From positions 1,302,001-1,366,000 of the forward strand of contig CAVYML010000009.1 of NCBI GenBank assembly GCA_963769605.1: 64,000 bases of DNA, written 5' to 3'. The notes beneath the pieces were generated by a model that saw only the letters and a list, made by a program, of their open reading frames with translations, did not search any database and had not been told where the DNA came from. Every line of letters begins with the position of its first letter. Position 1 is the stretch's first letter. The position numbers and the translations under genes were made by a program. The DNA is from Fen-1254 sp963769605 (GTDB lineage: Bacteria > Bacteroidota > Ignavibacteria > UBA10030). This document shows, one piece after another, positions 25,543-35,109 of the stretch.

Positions 25543-27555
25543 ATGCTAACGGGAAGGATCGAGAGCATGAAAAATTCTGAACAGAGAGACTTCCAAGCCC
25601 AAAATATTTTTATGAGAGCAGCAGGAATTCTCACGGCTGCAATTGGACTTCTTGTGCTGCTTGGATGGATTTTTCGGTTTTCTTCTCTTACAAGCTTCGG
25701 CACAAATCTGATACCGATGGCGCCAAGTACGGCGCTCTTGTTTATCCTGAACGGATCTGCTTTTGCCATTCATATTGGTATGCCGCAAAATCGCCGTGCG
25801 CACGCTGCGTGCCTGTCCGTAGGTACATTTGTTGCGTTATCGAGTTTTGTCCTATTCTTCTCCTCTTTCCGTGGAATATATCTGGGCATCGAACGTCTTG
25901 GTTTTTCAATCGTTGACTCGCCGCATGGTATTTCCTATATGTCTCCCTTGACTGCGATTTTCTTTTTAGCCAGTGCAGGGGCTTTTCTGTTGACGGTATC
26001 ACGATCTGCTGAAAGACCCATGCGTGCAGTTTTTGCTTCGGTGTTGTCTCTTCTTCTTATCATAACCTTGTCACTTTTTCTCATTGCATATCTGTTCGCA
26101 TCACCCGTGATGTACAACGGAGTCTTCGTTCCGCCGGCGCTTCCCGCAATGCTCGCTTTTCTGTTCCTCGCTCTTGGCCTGCTTATGAGTGCCGGATTTC
26201 AACTATGGTCTTACGAGAGAATGAAAAAAATAGCTGGCCTGCATTTGCCATATGTTTTACTTTTGATTTTTATGCTCTTTGCTTTAGGCATACTTGCGGG
26301 AGGTTACTTTGCTTTGCAAACCTATCAGAAAAATTATCTAGGTGGAGTGGAGCAACAGCTTGCCGCTGGAGCGCATTTGAAGGTTGATCAGATTGAAAGG
26401 TGGCGAAAAGAACGGCTGGGGGACGGACAAATCTTTTGCAAGAACGTTGTGTTTTCTGCGGTCGTAAAACGGTACATCCAAAACCTAAACGACCGCAGCA
26501 CGAAACAGGAAAATCTAACATGGATGGATCAAATACAGAATGCAGGCGACTATGATCTCATGGCGCTGCTGGATGCGCAGTTGAAAACGTTATTAGTATT
26601 TCCGGAAAATAAAGAACGAGCGCGTTTAGTCATTGACCCAAAAAACGCTGAAGTATTGATGTCAGGGAATATTGCTTTTAAGGATTTTTATCTTAATGAT
26701 CAGGATCATCACGTTTATTTGAAAGTTCTTGTACCGATTCTGGAAGATCGTTCTCCAAAACGATTCATTGCTGTTCTTGCGTTCCGGATTAGTCCGGAGG
26801 AATATCTCTTTCCCCTCATCGAAAAATGGCCGACGCCAAGCCGGACAGCCGAAACGTTAATCATCCGCAGGAATGGAAACGATGCGTTATTTCTGAACGA
26901 TCCCAAATACCGGAAGGATGCGGCATTGAAACTATGTTTTCCGTTGGAAAATAGAGATGTTGTCTTTGTGAAAGCAGTGATAGGCGAGGAAGGGATCGTT
27001 GAAGGTGTAGACAATTTCAGAGCGCCTGTTCTTGCCGACATGTGCGTAGTTCCGAACTCACGCTGGTTTTTAGCTGCATATATGGATATGAAGGAGATCT
27101 ATGCACTTCTCCGAGGGCGAATGTGGTTGATTTTTATTTTTGTCGGTGCATTGCTTACCGGTGCGGGTGCAGGCGTTGGATTGATCCGGAGATATCAGCG
27201 CAGACTCTTTTATCGGATACAGAATAAATTTGCGGACGAGCTTCGGGATTCAGAGATAAAATATCGCCGGCTCTTTGAAGCGACCAGAGATGGTATACTT
27301 CTTTTCGATGCTGATACGGGGACGATTATCGATGTAAATCCGTTCTTAATTGAAGTTTTAGGTTTCCCTTATGAACATTTTCGGGGAAAGAAAATTTGGG
27401 AATTAGAATCATTCAAGGATATTGCGCCTACCTATGACAAATTTCTTGAATTACAAAAAGAATGTATCCGCTATAAAAATCTTCAGTTGGAAACTCATAA
27501 TGGCCGCAAGATTGATGTGGAATTTATCAGGTACTGTCTATCAAGTGGACAATAG
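25543..27555 (+). CDS. sensor hybrid kinase, N-terminal part (membrane and sensor region), ends at a frameshift
   Basis: The frame is 670 aa; ATG 25567 with GGAAGG 9 nt upstream is an equally good start. About seven membrane segments (residues ~25-250) come first, then a large extracytoplasmic region between helices at ~235-260 and ~525-550 (probably a dCache-like sensor). A PAS domain begins at SEIKYRRLFEATRDGILLFD (~566). The PAS breaks off at VEFIRYCLSSGQ. The missing end, VYQVDNSKIIQCNMRDLTERK, continues in the +1 frame of the next entry. The two frames together would make one ~1,880-aa hybrid kinase. This is a single-base frameshift near 27530-27545: a mutation, a sequencing error, or possibly programmed. 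Confidence 0.8.
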   Translation: MLTGRIESMKNSEQRDFQAQNIFMRAAGILTAAIGLLVLLGWIFRFSSLTSFGTNLIPMAPSTALLFILNGSAFAIHIGMPQNRRAHAACLSVGTFVALSSFVLFFSSFRGIYLGIERLGFSIVDSPHGISYMSPLTAIFFLASAGAFLLTVSRSAERPMRAVFASVLSLLLIITLSLFLIAYLFASPVMYNGVFVPPALPAMLAFLFLALGLLMSAGFQLWSYERMKKIAGLHLPYVLLLIFMLFALGILAGGYFALQTYQKNYLGGVEQQLAAGAHLKVDQIERWRKERLGDGQIFCKNVVFSAVVKRYIQNLNDRSTKQENLTWMDQIQNAGDYDLMALLDAQLKTLLVFPENKERARLVIDPKNAEVLMSGNIAFKDFYLNDQDHHVYLKVLVPILEDRSPKRFIAVLAFRISPEEYLFPLIEKWPTPSRTAETLIIRRNGNDALFLNDPKYRKDAALKLCFPLENRDVVFVKAVIGEEGIVEGVDNFRAPVLADMCVVPNSRWFLAAYMDMKEIYALLRGRMWLIFIFVGALLTGAGAGVGLIRRYQRRLFYRIQNKFADELRDSEIKYRRLFEATRDGILLFDADTGTIIDVNPFLIEVLGFPYEHFRGKKIWELESFKDIAPTYDKFLELQKECIRYKNLQLETHNGRKIDVEFIRYCLSSGQ

Positions 27556-30500
27556 CAAAATCATCCAGTGCAATATGAGAGACCTCACCGAGCGTAAATG
27601 GGCAGAAGAATCGCTGTATTTGGAATATTCGCGTCACAAACGGTTCATTGATTCAAATATTGTCGGTGTAATCATCGCAACCGCCGATGGAAAAATTATA
27701 GAGGCAAACGATTACTATCTGACCATGTTGGGATATACACGCAAGGAATTTCAGTCCGGAAAAGTCGATTGGCGGGCGAATACACCGACCGACTGGCTGC
27801 CTGCAGATGAGAAAGCGATCAAGCAGTCACGTGAAGGAGGAACGTGTTCACCTTATGAAAAGGAATATAGAAAAAAAGATGGAACACGTGTTCCTGTGCT
27901 TGTTGCCCATACCTTGCTTCCAGGGCCGCGGGAAGAAATTGCTGCGTTTGTTGTTGACATCACAGAACGCAAGCAGGCAGAGGAATCCATACGGAAGAGC
28001 GAAGCAAAACTGCGAGCCATCCTTGATGCTACGCCATTTCCTATTGCTCTTGTCGATGTTTTGGATAATAACATTGAATACTGGAGCCGTAGCGCCCTTA
28101 CTCTTTTCGGTCATACCGCCCCCACCACAGACGAATGGTATCTGAAAGCGTACCCGGATCCCGATTACCGGCGCGAGGTTATTGATCGGTGGAAACCATT
28201 CGTGGAAAAGGCGAGATTGTCCGTTCAGGCAGTCAACGCAGGAGCATTTCGGATTGCCTGCCGCGATGGTTCAGTACTCATATGTGAGCTGCATGCAGCT
28301 TTCGTGGCAGACAGACTCATTGTTACATTCAATAATATCACCGAACGTCAACAAGCGGAAATGAACCTTGTGTCTGAACGGAACCTTCTGACTGCGCTCA
28401 TGGACAACATGCCTGACCATATCTATTTCAAAGACAACGAAAGCCGTTTTATCAGGATTAGCAAAGCACAAGCGAATAGATTCGGACTAAACGAACCCGC
28501 TCATGCTGTGGGTAAAACAGACTTCTCCTTTTTTTCGGATGAACATGCCCGTCTGACATATGAGGCTGAACAGGAAATCATAAAAACCGGACGCCCGATA
28601 GTGGGATTGGAAGAAAAAGAAACGTGGCCGGATGGCCGGGTAACGTGGGCTTCAACAACCAAGGTTCCGTTTTACGATGACAAAGAGAACATCATCGGTA
28701 CTTTCGGCATCTCCAGAGATATGACGAAGCACAAATTAATGGAGGAGGAATTGCGAAAGAATGAGGAACGTTTTCGAAAAATCTTCGAAGAGAGTCAGTT
28801 TGGCATGATTCTATCCGACCCGGATTTTCGATTCGAAAAAGTCAATCCCGCGTTTTGTAAAATGATCGGATATAGCGCAAAAGAGTTTGCGTCGAAGAGT
28901 TTCGTCGATATTACTCATCCGGACGATATTGGCAACGATATCGAGAATATAAAAAAACTGGGAATCGGCGAAATTCCATTTTATAAAACTGAAAAGCGAT
29001 ACATCCATAAAACGGGCGAGATTGTTTGGGGAAACATTGTTATATCCAGCATCCGCAATAATGATGGATCGCTTTTGTATTATTTGGGTATGATCGAGAA
29101 CATCACCGAACGCAAGCAGGAAGAACGGGAAATCAGAAGACTTAATCGTGTCTATGCCGTCCTGAGCAATATCAATCAATTGATCGTTCGCGAAGGAGAG
29201 AGACAGAGTTTGTTAAATGAAGTATGCAATATTGCCATTCGAGAAGGCGAATTCCAAATGTCATGGATCGGAATCATTGATCCTAAAACAAATCTATTCA
29301 AACTTGCCGCCAGCGCTGGTAAGGCAGACGGATATCTTGAATATCTTCACACATCTATCATTCAAATTATGGCGAAAAGAGCGCCATTCTATAGAACTCT
29401 CTTAAACGGCCAAATTGTAATCAGCAACGATATTGAACATGACGATCGGTTGGCATCCCAGCGGAAAAAAGCGCTTGCCCTCGGTTATCGCGCTCTGGCT
29501 GCATTTCCGCTTCATATCGACGATGAAATTATAGGGGTCGTAAATTTCTATTCAAGTGAAAAGGACTTTTTTAATGAAGAGGAAATGAAACTTCTTGAAG
29601 AACTTTCGATGGATGTTTCTTATGCACTTTATTCTTTAAAAATAGAAGATCAACGGACACAAGCTGCAACAGAAATGCAGGAGAGCGAGAAAAAATACCG
29701 CCGCATCTTTGAGAATGTGCAGGATGTATATTTTGAGGCATTGATTGATGGTACAATACTTGAAATCAGCCCTTCCATCGAAATAATATCGAAAAATAAA
29801 TACAAAAGGAATGACCTTATAGGAAAGTCAATGAACGATTTCTGCATCAATATTGAAGAAGATCAGGCTTTCCTATCGGCAATACTGGAGCGGGGAAGCG
29901 TTTCGGATTTCGAAGTAACACTCAAGAATCAGCACGGTTCGCAAATTCCCTGTGCTCTTTCGGCAAAATTACAATTCAACGCTCAAGGTAATCCGGAAAA
30001 AATCATAGGCAGTATAAGCGATATCACCGATCGTAAGTTGTACCAGAATCAACTCATGCAGACACAAAAGGTCCAAAGCATCGGTACGTTGGCAGGCGGG
30101 ATAGCGCATGACTTTAACAATATCCTCGGTATCATCCTTGCATTTAATTCCATTCTGGAAAAGTCAAAAGCAAACGAAGAGAATATTCTCAAGAGCACCA
30201 CTGCCATTGCGCAGGCCGTAAGCCGCGGCACAACGCTTGTCCGTCAGATCCTGACCTTTGCACGGCAAACGGGGGTGGCGGTGAAACCGATGAGGGTTTC
30301 TGATTTGATCTACGAACTCGTTGCCATGTTAAACGAGACATTCCCGGAAGTAATCGAATTTCAAACCAGCGTAGAAAAAAATATTCCGATCATCAATGCC
30401 GATCAAACTCAGTTGCATCAGGTATTATTAAACCTTTGTGTCAATGCAAGGGACGCAATGCCGAAAGGAGGAATCATCGGCATTGAAGTGAAAACGGTCG

Positions 30501-31207
30501 CCTCTGAAACACTCATTCAACAATTCTCCAAAGCGGAGAAATGCCGGTATATTTCCATCAGGGTCTCCGACACAGGCGTCGGGATGGATGAGTCGACAAA
30601 AAGCTGTATTTTTGATCCATTCTTTACCACAAAAGAAAAAGGGAAGGGAACAGGCTTGGGATTATCCGTTGTCTATGGCGTTATACAAGAGCATCATGGA
30701 TTTATTTCAATCGACAGCAAAGTCGGAGAAGGGACGACATTTTACTTATATCTTCCGGTGCCGCAGGAAGAGAAGAATATCCGGGATGGCGAAATAGTAA
30801 AACCGGAAGCAATGCAAAGAGGATCTGAAACGATCCTTTTCGTAGAAGACGAAGAGCTATTGCGGGAAATCGTGCAATCGACACTTGAATCGATGGGTTA
30901 TAAAGTAATTGTCGCCGCGAACGGAAAAGAAGCCGTTGAAATCTTTAAAAAACACTTTAAGAGTATTGCTCTCGTGCTGACCGATATGGGATTGCCCAAG
31001 CTTTTAGGAACAGATGTATTTGTCATGCTGAAGGAGATCAACCCGGATGTCAAGGTTATTTTTGCCAGCGGCTTCATGTCGCTTGAGACAAAATCCGAAC
31101 TGCTCAGGGAAGGCGCCAAAGGATTTATTCTGAAGCCGTATAATCTTAATGAAGTGCTCCAGATAGTGAGAGAAGTGCTGGACGAAAATAAAAATATTAA
31201 GTCATGA
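27422..31207 (+). CDS. multi-PAS/GAF hybrid histidine kinase, C-terminal part
   Basis: The frame is 1261 aa, but codons before ~27535 are out-of-frame and the start (TTG) is not natural. In order: end of the first PAS; four more PAS units, each closed by an ITERK-type linker (about 27630, 27990, 28365 and 28755); a GAF domain (LLNEVCNIAIREGEFQMSWIG, ~29210-29640); another PAS (~29690); HisKA with the phospho-His in GGIAHDFNNIL (~30095); HATPase with NLCVNARDAMP, DTGVGMDE and GKGTGLGLSVVYG; and a C-terminal receiver (LFVEDEELLRE, VLTDMGLPK, FILKPY). It autophosphorylates on His and passes the phosphate to its own receiver. Neighbouring receivers are likely targets. Confidence 0.85.
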   Translation: MRLPMTNFLNYKKNVSAIKIFSWKLIMAARLMWNLSGTVYQVDNSKIIQCNMRDLTERKWAEESLYLEYSRHKRFIDSNIVGVIIATADGKIIEANDYYLTMLGYTRKEFQSGKVDWRANTPTDWLPADEKAIKQSREGGTCSPYEKEYRKKDGTRVPVLVAHTLLPGPREEIAAFVVDITERKQAEESIRKSEAKLRAILDATPFPIALVDVLDNNIEYWSRSALTLFGHTAPTTDEWYLKAYPDPDYRREVIDRWKPFVEKARLSVQAVNAGAFRIACRDGSVLICELHAAFVADRLIVTFNNITERQQAEMNLVSERNLLTALMDNMPDHIYFKDNESRFIRISKAQANRFGLNEPAHAVGKTDFSFFSDEHARLTYEAEQEIIKTGRPIVGLEEKETWPDGRVTWASTTKVPFYDDKENIIGTFGISRDMTKHKLMEEELRKNEERFRKIFEESQFGMILSDPDFRFEKVNPAFCKMIGYSAKEFASKSFVDITHPDDIGNDIENIKKLGIGEIPFYKTEKRYIHKTGEIVWGNIVISSIRNNDGSLLYYLGMIENITERKQEEREIRRLNRVYAVLSNINQLIVREGERQSLLNEVCNIAIREGEFQMSWIGIIDPKTNLFKLAASAGKADGYLEYLHTSIIQIMAKRAPFYRTLLNGQIVISNDIEHDDRLASQRKKALALGYRALAAFPLHIDDEIIGVVNFYSSEKDFFNEEEMKLLEELSMDVSYALYSLKIEDQRTQAATEMQESEKKYRRIFENVQDVYFEALIDGTILEISPSIEIISKNKYKRNDLIGKSMNDFCINIEEDQAFLSAILERGSVSDFEVTLKNQHGSQIPCALSAKLQFNAQGNPEKIIGSISDITDRKLYQNQLMQTQKVQSIGTLAGGIAHDFNNILGIILAFNSILEKSKANEENILKSTTAIAQAVSRGTTLVRQILTFARQTGVAVKPMRVSDLIYELVAMLNETFPEVIEFQTSVEKNIPIINADQTQLHQVLLNLCVNARDAMPKGGIIGIEVKTVASETLIQQFSKAEKCRYISIRVSDTGVGMDESTKSCIFDPFFTTKEKGKGTGLGLSVVYGVIQEHHGFISIDSKVGEGTTFYLYLPVPQEEKNIRDGEIVKPEAMQRGSETILFVEDEELLREIVQSTLESMGYKVIVAANGKEAVEIFKKHFKSIALVLTDMGLPKLLGTDVFVMLKEINPDVKVIFASGFMSLETKSELLREGAKGFILKPYNLNEVLQIVREVLDENKNIKS

Positions 31208-31254
31208 TAAAACCTTAATGATAAGGTTCTTACCGAGAAGAGTATTCAATTACC

Positions 31255-31336
31255 CCACCTTTCCAAGGTGGGTAGAATAATGCTCGTATTTCTTAGTGAA
31301 TCTTATGGTTTTAAGGGACACCTTGGAAAGGTGTCC
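31255..31336. repeat. double-hairpin repeat (copy 2)
   Basis: Second copy of the unit at 22356-22436: CCCACCTTTCCAAGGTGGG, GTAGAATAATGCTCGTA, TCTTATGGTTTT, then GACACCTTGGAAAGGTGTC. The first stem's loop is the reverse complement of that in copy 1 (TTTCC against GGAAA), as if conserved for pairing only. It lies in the gap after the hybrid kinase. Confidence 0.7.
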
Positions 31337-31543
31337 CTTAAAGGGTTTAAACCTTGGCAAGGACGGATTGCACAGTAATTTGCTGACGCATATTTCATTA
31401 TCAGGCCACCGGCCGTGTCGTGCGTGTTAAGTCGGTCTGCCATAAGGCTTGCTTTTCATGGAGACATAAACTATTTTGCATCGAAAATATTCTTGCCGTT
31501 TGAATTTGCAAAACCTTCGACGATGAACCAACAGGAGAACACT

Positions 31544-32323
31544 ATGACGGCATCCGGAAACATTCTTATTCTCGAAGACGATCCCGCGGGCATTCGGCTT
31601 GTCTCCCGGAAATTAGAAATTGCCAATACGTCGTTTACCATCTGCAGTGCGCGATCGCGCGCCCCTTTTCTCGATGCATTGGAATCGCAAAAATTCGACT
31701 GTCTCATCATCGATTATTCTCTTCCCGATATAGACGGACTGCAGGCGCTGCGCATTGCATCGGAACTTGCACCGACAACGCCGGCTATCGTTTTTACCGG
31801 AACCGTCGGCGAAGAAAAAGCTATCGAGTGCATGAAGGCAGGCGCGTTCGATTATATTCTGAAAACCAATCCGGCACGATTGGTTGCAGCAGTCCTTTCC
31901 GCGATCGAACATAAACATGCGATTGAAGGACGCATCAAAGCGGAAGCTGCATTCATCCGGGCTAACAAGCAGCTAACGGAAATTCTTGAGCGCATTTCGG
32001 ACGGATTCCTTGCTCTCGATGCAGAAGGAAAAGTAACCTATGTGAATTCCCGCGGAGCGCAAATGCTCGGATCCTCACAGGAAGAATTGAGGGAAAAAAA
32101 CTTTTGGGAGGAATTTCCGGATTCGGTTGGCCAGCGATTCTATGACGAATATAACCGCGCTCTCAAAGAACAAAAAAGAATTTTCATGGAGGATCTTTAT
32201 CTTCCATGGCGCAAATGGTTTGAAACCCGCATCTACCCTTCACCCGACGGACTTTCTATCTTTTTTACGGATGTCACGGAACGTAAACGAACTTTCGATG
32301 AGCCTAAAGTAGAAGAACGATAA
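31544..32323 (+). CDS. receiver-PAS response regulator
   Basis: The product is 259 aa. ATG 31544 is chosen because AGGAG stands 7 nt before it; in-frame ATGs at 31415 and 31523 lack this. The receiver (ILILEDDPAGI, LIIDYSLPDIDG with phospho-Asp, VFTGTVGEEKA, DYILKTNPA) is followed by a PAS domain (LTEILERISDGFLALDAEGKV, ending IFFTDVTERKR). There is no kinase or DNA-binding output, so it may be an adaptor or a sensor subunit working with the hybrid kinase upstream. Confidence 0.8.
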   Translation: MTASGNILILEDDPAGIRLVSRKLEIANTSFTICSARSRAPFLDALESQKFDCLIIDYSLPDIDGLQALRIASELAPTTPAIVFTGTVGEEKAIECMKAGAFDYILKTNPARLVAAVLSAIEHKHAIEGRIKAEAAFIRANKQLTEILERISDGFLALDAEGKVTYVNSRGAQMLGSSQEELREKNFWEEFPDSVGQRFYDEYNRALKEQKRIFMEDLYLPWRKWFETRIYPSPDGLSIFFTDVTERKRTFDEPKVEER

Positions 32324-32381
32324 TCAGCGTTCGTTTTTTTCCCAAAGTTTATATCGCTCACGAAAGATAGTACCCGTTTTC

Positions 32382-32410
32382 TTGACAAACGGACAAGTTT
32401 GCGTTATATT
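32382..32410 (+). promoter_or_regulatory. sigma70-like promoter of the nuo operon
   Basis: TTGACA at 32382-32387, a 17-bp spacer, and TATATT at 32405-32410, 43 bp before the nuoA start. This is the clearest promoter in the window. Confidence 0.7.
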
Positions 32411-32453
32411 ATTCGCTCGGTGTATGTCTTACCAATGTGCGTTATGACAACTT

Positions 32454-32891
32454 ATGCTTACCGAATTCGGCAAAATTCTCATCTTTTTAATCATTGGCGG
32501 AGTGTTTGTCGGCCTGGGACTTTTTGCCGCGTGGATTCTGCGCCCGCACCGTCCGTACGCGGAAAAAAATGCCACCTATGAATGCGGCGAAGAGCCGGTC
32601 GGAAGTTCCTGGATACGTTTCAATATCCGTTTTTATGTCATAGCGCTTATCTTTCTCATTTTCGATGTCGAAGTCGTGTTTCTCTTTCCATGGGCGCTCG
32701 CCTTTAGAGGCTTCGGTGTATTCGGTTTCCTGGAAATGGTTGTCTTTCTCGTCATCCTCCTTGTCGGATATGCGTATGTATGGGTTAAAGGGGATCTGGA
32801 CTGGGATAAACCGCAGCCGGTTGCGCCGAAATTGAACCGAACCCTGACTTCGGAAATCAAAACCGATCGTCCGTCGGCTGTCAAAGTATAA
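32454..32891 (+). CDS. nuoA: NADH-quinone oxidoreductase subunit A
   Basis: The product is 145 aa with three membrane helices. The signature YECGEEPVGSSWIRFNIRF lies in the first loop, and FLIFDVEVVFLFPWA in the second helix. A Pro/Lys-rich C-terminal tail runs past the usual end. Membrane-arm subunit next to the quinone cavity. First gene of an 11-gene operon behind the promoter at 32382. Confidence 0.96.
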   Translation: MLTEFGKILIFLIIGGVFVGLGLFAAWILRPHRPYAEKNATYECGEEPVGSSWIRFNIRFYVIALIFLIFDVEVVFLFPWALAFRGFGVFGFLEMVVFLVILLVGYAYVWVKGDLDWDKPQPVAPKLNRTLTSEIKTDRPSAVKV

Positions 32892-32903
32892 GCTGGAGAT
32901 TTT

Positions 32904-33398
32904 GTGGGACTTCTTGATCAGCGATTTGAAAACGGCAACGTCTTTATTACTTCTTTCGATAATCTTCTGAATTGGGCGCGCCTTTCTTCACTCTGGCAGA
33001 TGCAGTTTGGACTTGCCTGCTGTGCAATTGAAATGATGGCGGCTTCGGCATCGGATTTCGACATCATGCGTTTTGGCGTGCTTCCCCGCGCAACACCGCG
33101 CCAGACGGACGTTATGTTTGTAGCTGGAACCGTAACCTTGAAAATGGCACAGCGCATCAAACGCCTGTACGATCAAATGCCCGAACCGCGCTATGTGCTT
33201 TCCATGGGAAGCTGTGCAAATTGCGGCGGCCCGTACTGGGAACATGGATATCACGTTCTTAAAGGCGTGGATCGCGTCATTCCCGTAGATGTTTACGTTC
33301 CGGGCTGCCCTCCGCGTCCAGAAGCGCTGCTGGAGGGAATTATAAAATTGCAGGAAAAAATCCGGCACGAGAGCCTCGTGAAGAAAAAAACCGCATAA
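32904..33398 (+). CDS. nuoB: NADH-quinone oxidoreductase subunit B
   Basis: The product is 164 aa with a GTG start, preceded by TGGAG. The ligands of the terminal [4Fe-4S] cluster N2 are visible: C39-C40 in LACCAIEMM, C104 in GSCANCGG and C135 in PGCPPRPE. This cluster hands electrons to quinone. Located 12 bp after nuoA. Confidence 0.96.
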   Translation: MGLLDQRFENGNVFITSFDNLLNWARLSSLWQMQFGLACCAIEMMAASASDFDIMRFGVLPRATPRQTDVMFVAGTVTLKMAQRIKRLYDQMPEPRYVLSMGSCANCGGPYWEHGYHVLKGVDRVIPVDVYVPGCPPRPEALLEGIIKLQEKIRHESLVKKKTA

Positions 33399-33415
33399 GA
33401 CCGAAAAAAGGAAAC

Positions 33416-33892
33416 ATGACTCCGCAAGAAATTTTCGATGTTTTGAAAATAAAATTCGGTGAATCAATCATCGAAGTAAAACTCAACGTACTCCAGCCGT
33501 GGATCCGCGTCGCCCCGCAGTCTCTTAAAGATATTTCTTTCTTCCTGCGCGATGAGACCGTTCTTCAGTTCGATTATCTTTCCTGCCTGAGCGGGATGGA
33601 CTATAACAACGGCACACTCGGCGTCGTCTACCACCTGGCTTCGATGGTGCACAAACATAAGATTATTTTGAAAACAATTTGCACGAAGGAAAATCCGCAT
33701 GTGCATTCCGTGGCTGCAGTCTGGGGCACGGCAAACTGGCATGAACGCGAGGCGTTCGATCTGTTCGGAATCGTGTTCGATGAACATCCCGATTTGCGGC
33801 GCATCCTTCTGCCGGAAGATTGGGAAGGGCATCCGCTTCGCAAAGATTATCAAGTTCAAGAATTTTATCACGGCATGAAAGTTCCGTACTAA
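33416..33892 (+). CDS. nuoC: NADH-quinone oxidoreductase subunit C
   Basis: The product is 158 aa. It carries the 30-kDa subunit signature EREAFDLFGIVFDEHPDLRR followed by ILLPEDWEGHPLRKDY. Peripheral-arm subunit that packs against NuoB and NuoD. It is separate from nuoD here, not fused as in enterobacteria. Confidence 0.95.
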   Translation: MTPQEIFDVLKIKFGESIIEVKLNVLQPWIRVAPQSLKDISFFLRDETVLQFDYLSCLSGMDYNNGTLGVVYHLASMVHKHKIILKTICTKENPHVHSVAAVWGTANWHEREAFDLFGIVFDEHPDLRRILLPEDWEGHPLRKDYQVQEFYHGMKVPY

Positions 33893-33900
33893 TTGCACGA

Positions 33901-35103
33901 ATGGAAAATCCGCTCATACAGCCGCCGTCTCTTCCGACCGACTATACCGTAAAGCAGGGACACATCAAAACGTCCACCGGCAAAACAATCCGTACGGAAG
34001 AGATGATCATCAACATGGGGCCGCAGCATCCGTCCACGCACGGCGTCCTGCGGTTAGAGATCGTCGTTGACGGCGAAATCGTGGTGGATTGCATTCCGCA
34101 TATCGGCTATTTGCACCGGTGTTTTGAAAAACATTCCGAACAAATGACAAATTACCAGCAGGTAATTCCTTATACGGATCGTATGGATTATTGCGCGGCA
34201 ATGACGAACGAATTCGGGTACGTGCTTGCAGTGGAAAAAATGCTGAAGATTCAGGTGCCGGAACGCGTAGAATATATCCGCGTGATTATGGCGGAGCTGC
34301 AGCGCATTGCGAGTCATATCATCGCCGTCGGAACGTACGGCATCGATTCCGGCGCTTTTACACCTTTCCTGTATACATTTATCGACCGGGAAAAAATTCT
34401 CGATCTGTTCGAGATGACCTGCGGAGCGCGGCTGCTCTATAATTATATCTGGATTGGCGGACTTTCCCATGATCTGCCGCCGCAGTTTGTCGATAAAGCA
34501 AAAGAGTTCTGCGCTTATTACCGCAAGCGCATTAAAATGCTGAACGACCTGCTTTCCTATAACGAAATTTTCGTCAAGAGGACTGCAAATGTCGGCGTGC
34601 TTCCGAAAGACATTGCAATCAATTACGCCGTCAGCGGTCCGCAATTACGCGGTTCAGGCGTCGACTGGGACCTGCGGCGGGACGATCCGTATTCCGTGTA
34701 TCATAAATTCGATTGGGAACCGCAGATCGGCAAAGGGGAGATGGGCACGCCCGGCGATTGCTGGGATCGTCACATCGTCCGCATGCGCGAAATGGAACAG
34801 AGCCTCAATATAATAGAGCAGGCGCTGGCCGGACTGCCGGAAGGTAATGTGCAGGCCGCAATTCCAAAGCGTATCCGTCCGGATAAAGATGCGGAAGCAT
34901 ACGTACGGAGCGAATCCCCCCGCGGGGAGCTTGGATTTTACGTGGTCAGCGACGGAACAGCAAGCCCGTTCCGGGTCAAAGCGCGCGGACCTGCGTTTGT
35001 GAATTTAAGCGTTCTGCCGGAAATTGCACGCGGGGTTATGATTGCAGACCTTGTCCTGATCGCCGGTAGCATCGATATCGTCCTCGGAGAAGTAGACCGG
35101 TAA
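33901..35103 (+). CDS. nuoD: NADH-quinone oxidoreductase subunit D
   Basis: The product is 400 aa from ATG 33901; the longer frame from 33820 would overlap nuoC. 49-kDa subunit: NMGPQHPSTHGVLRLE near the N-terminus (quinone-site His), GYLHRCFEK, and SPRGELGFYVVSDGT. It forms the quinone-reduction site with NuoB. Only 8 bp separate it from nuoC. Confidence 0.96.
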   Translation: MENPLIQPPSLPTDYTVKQGHIKTSTGKTIRTEEMIINMGPQHPSTHGVLRLEIVVDGEIVVDCIPHIGYLHRCFEKHSEQMTNYQQVIPYTDRMDYCAAMTNEFGYVLAVEKMLKIQVPERVEYIRVIMAELQRIASHIIAVGTYGIDSGAFTPFLYTFIDREKILDLFEMTCGARLLYNYIWIGGLSHDLPPQFVDKAKEFCAYYRKRIKMLNDLLSYNEIFVKRTANVGVLPKDIAINYAVSGPQLRGSGVDWDLRRDDPYSVYHKFDWEPQIGKGEMGTPGDCWDRHIVRMREMEQSLNIIEQALAGLPEGNVQAAIPKRIRPDKDAEAYVRSESPRGELGFYVVSDGTASPFRVKARGPAFVNLSVLPEIARGVMIADLVLIAGSIDIVLGEVDR

Positions 35104-35109
35104 AATTTT

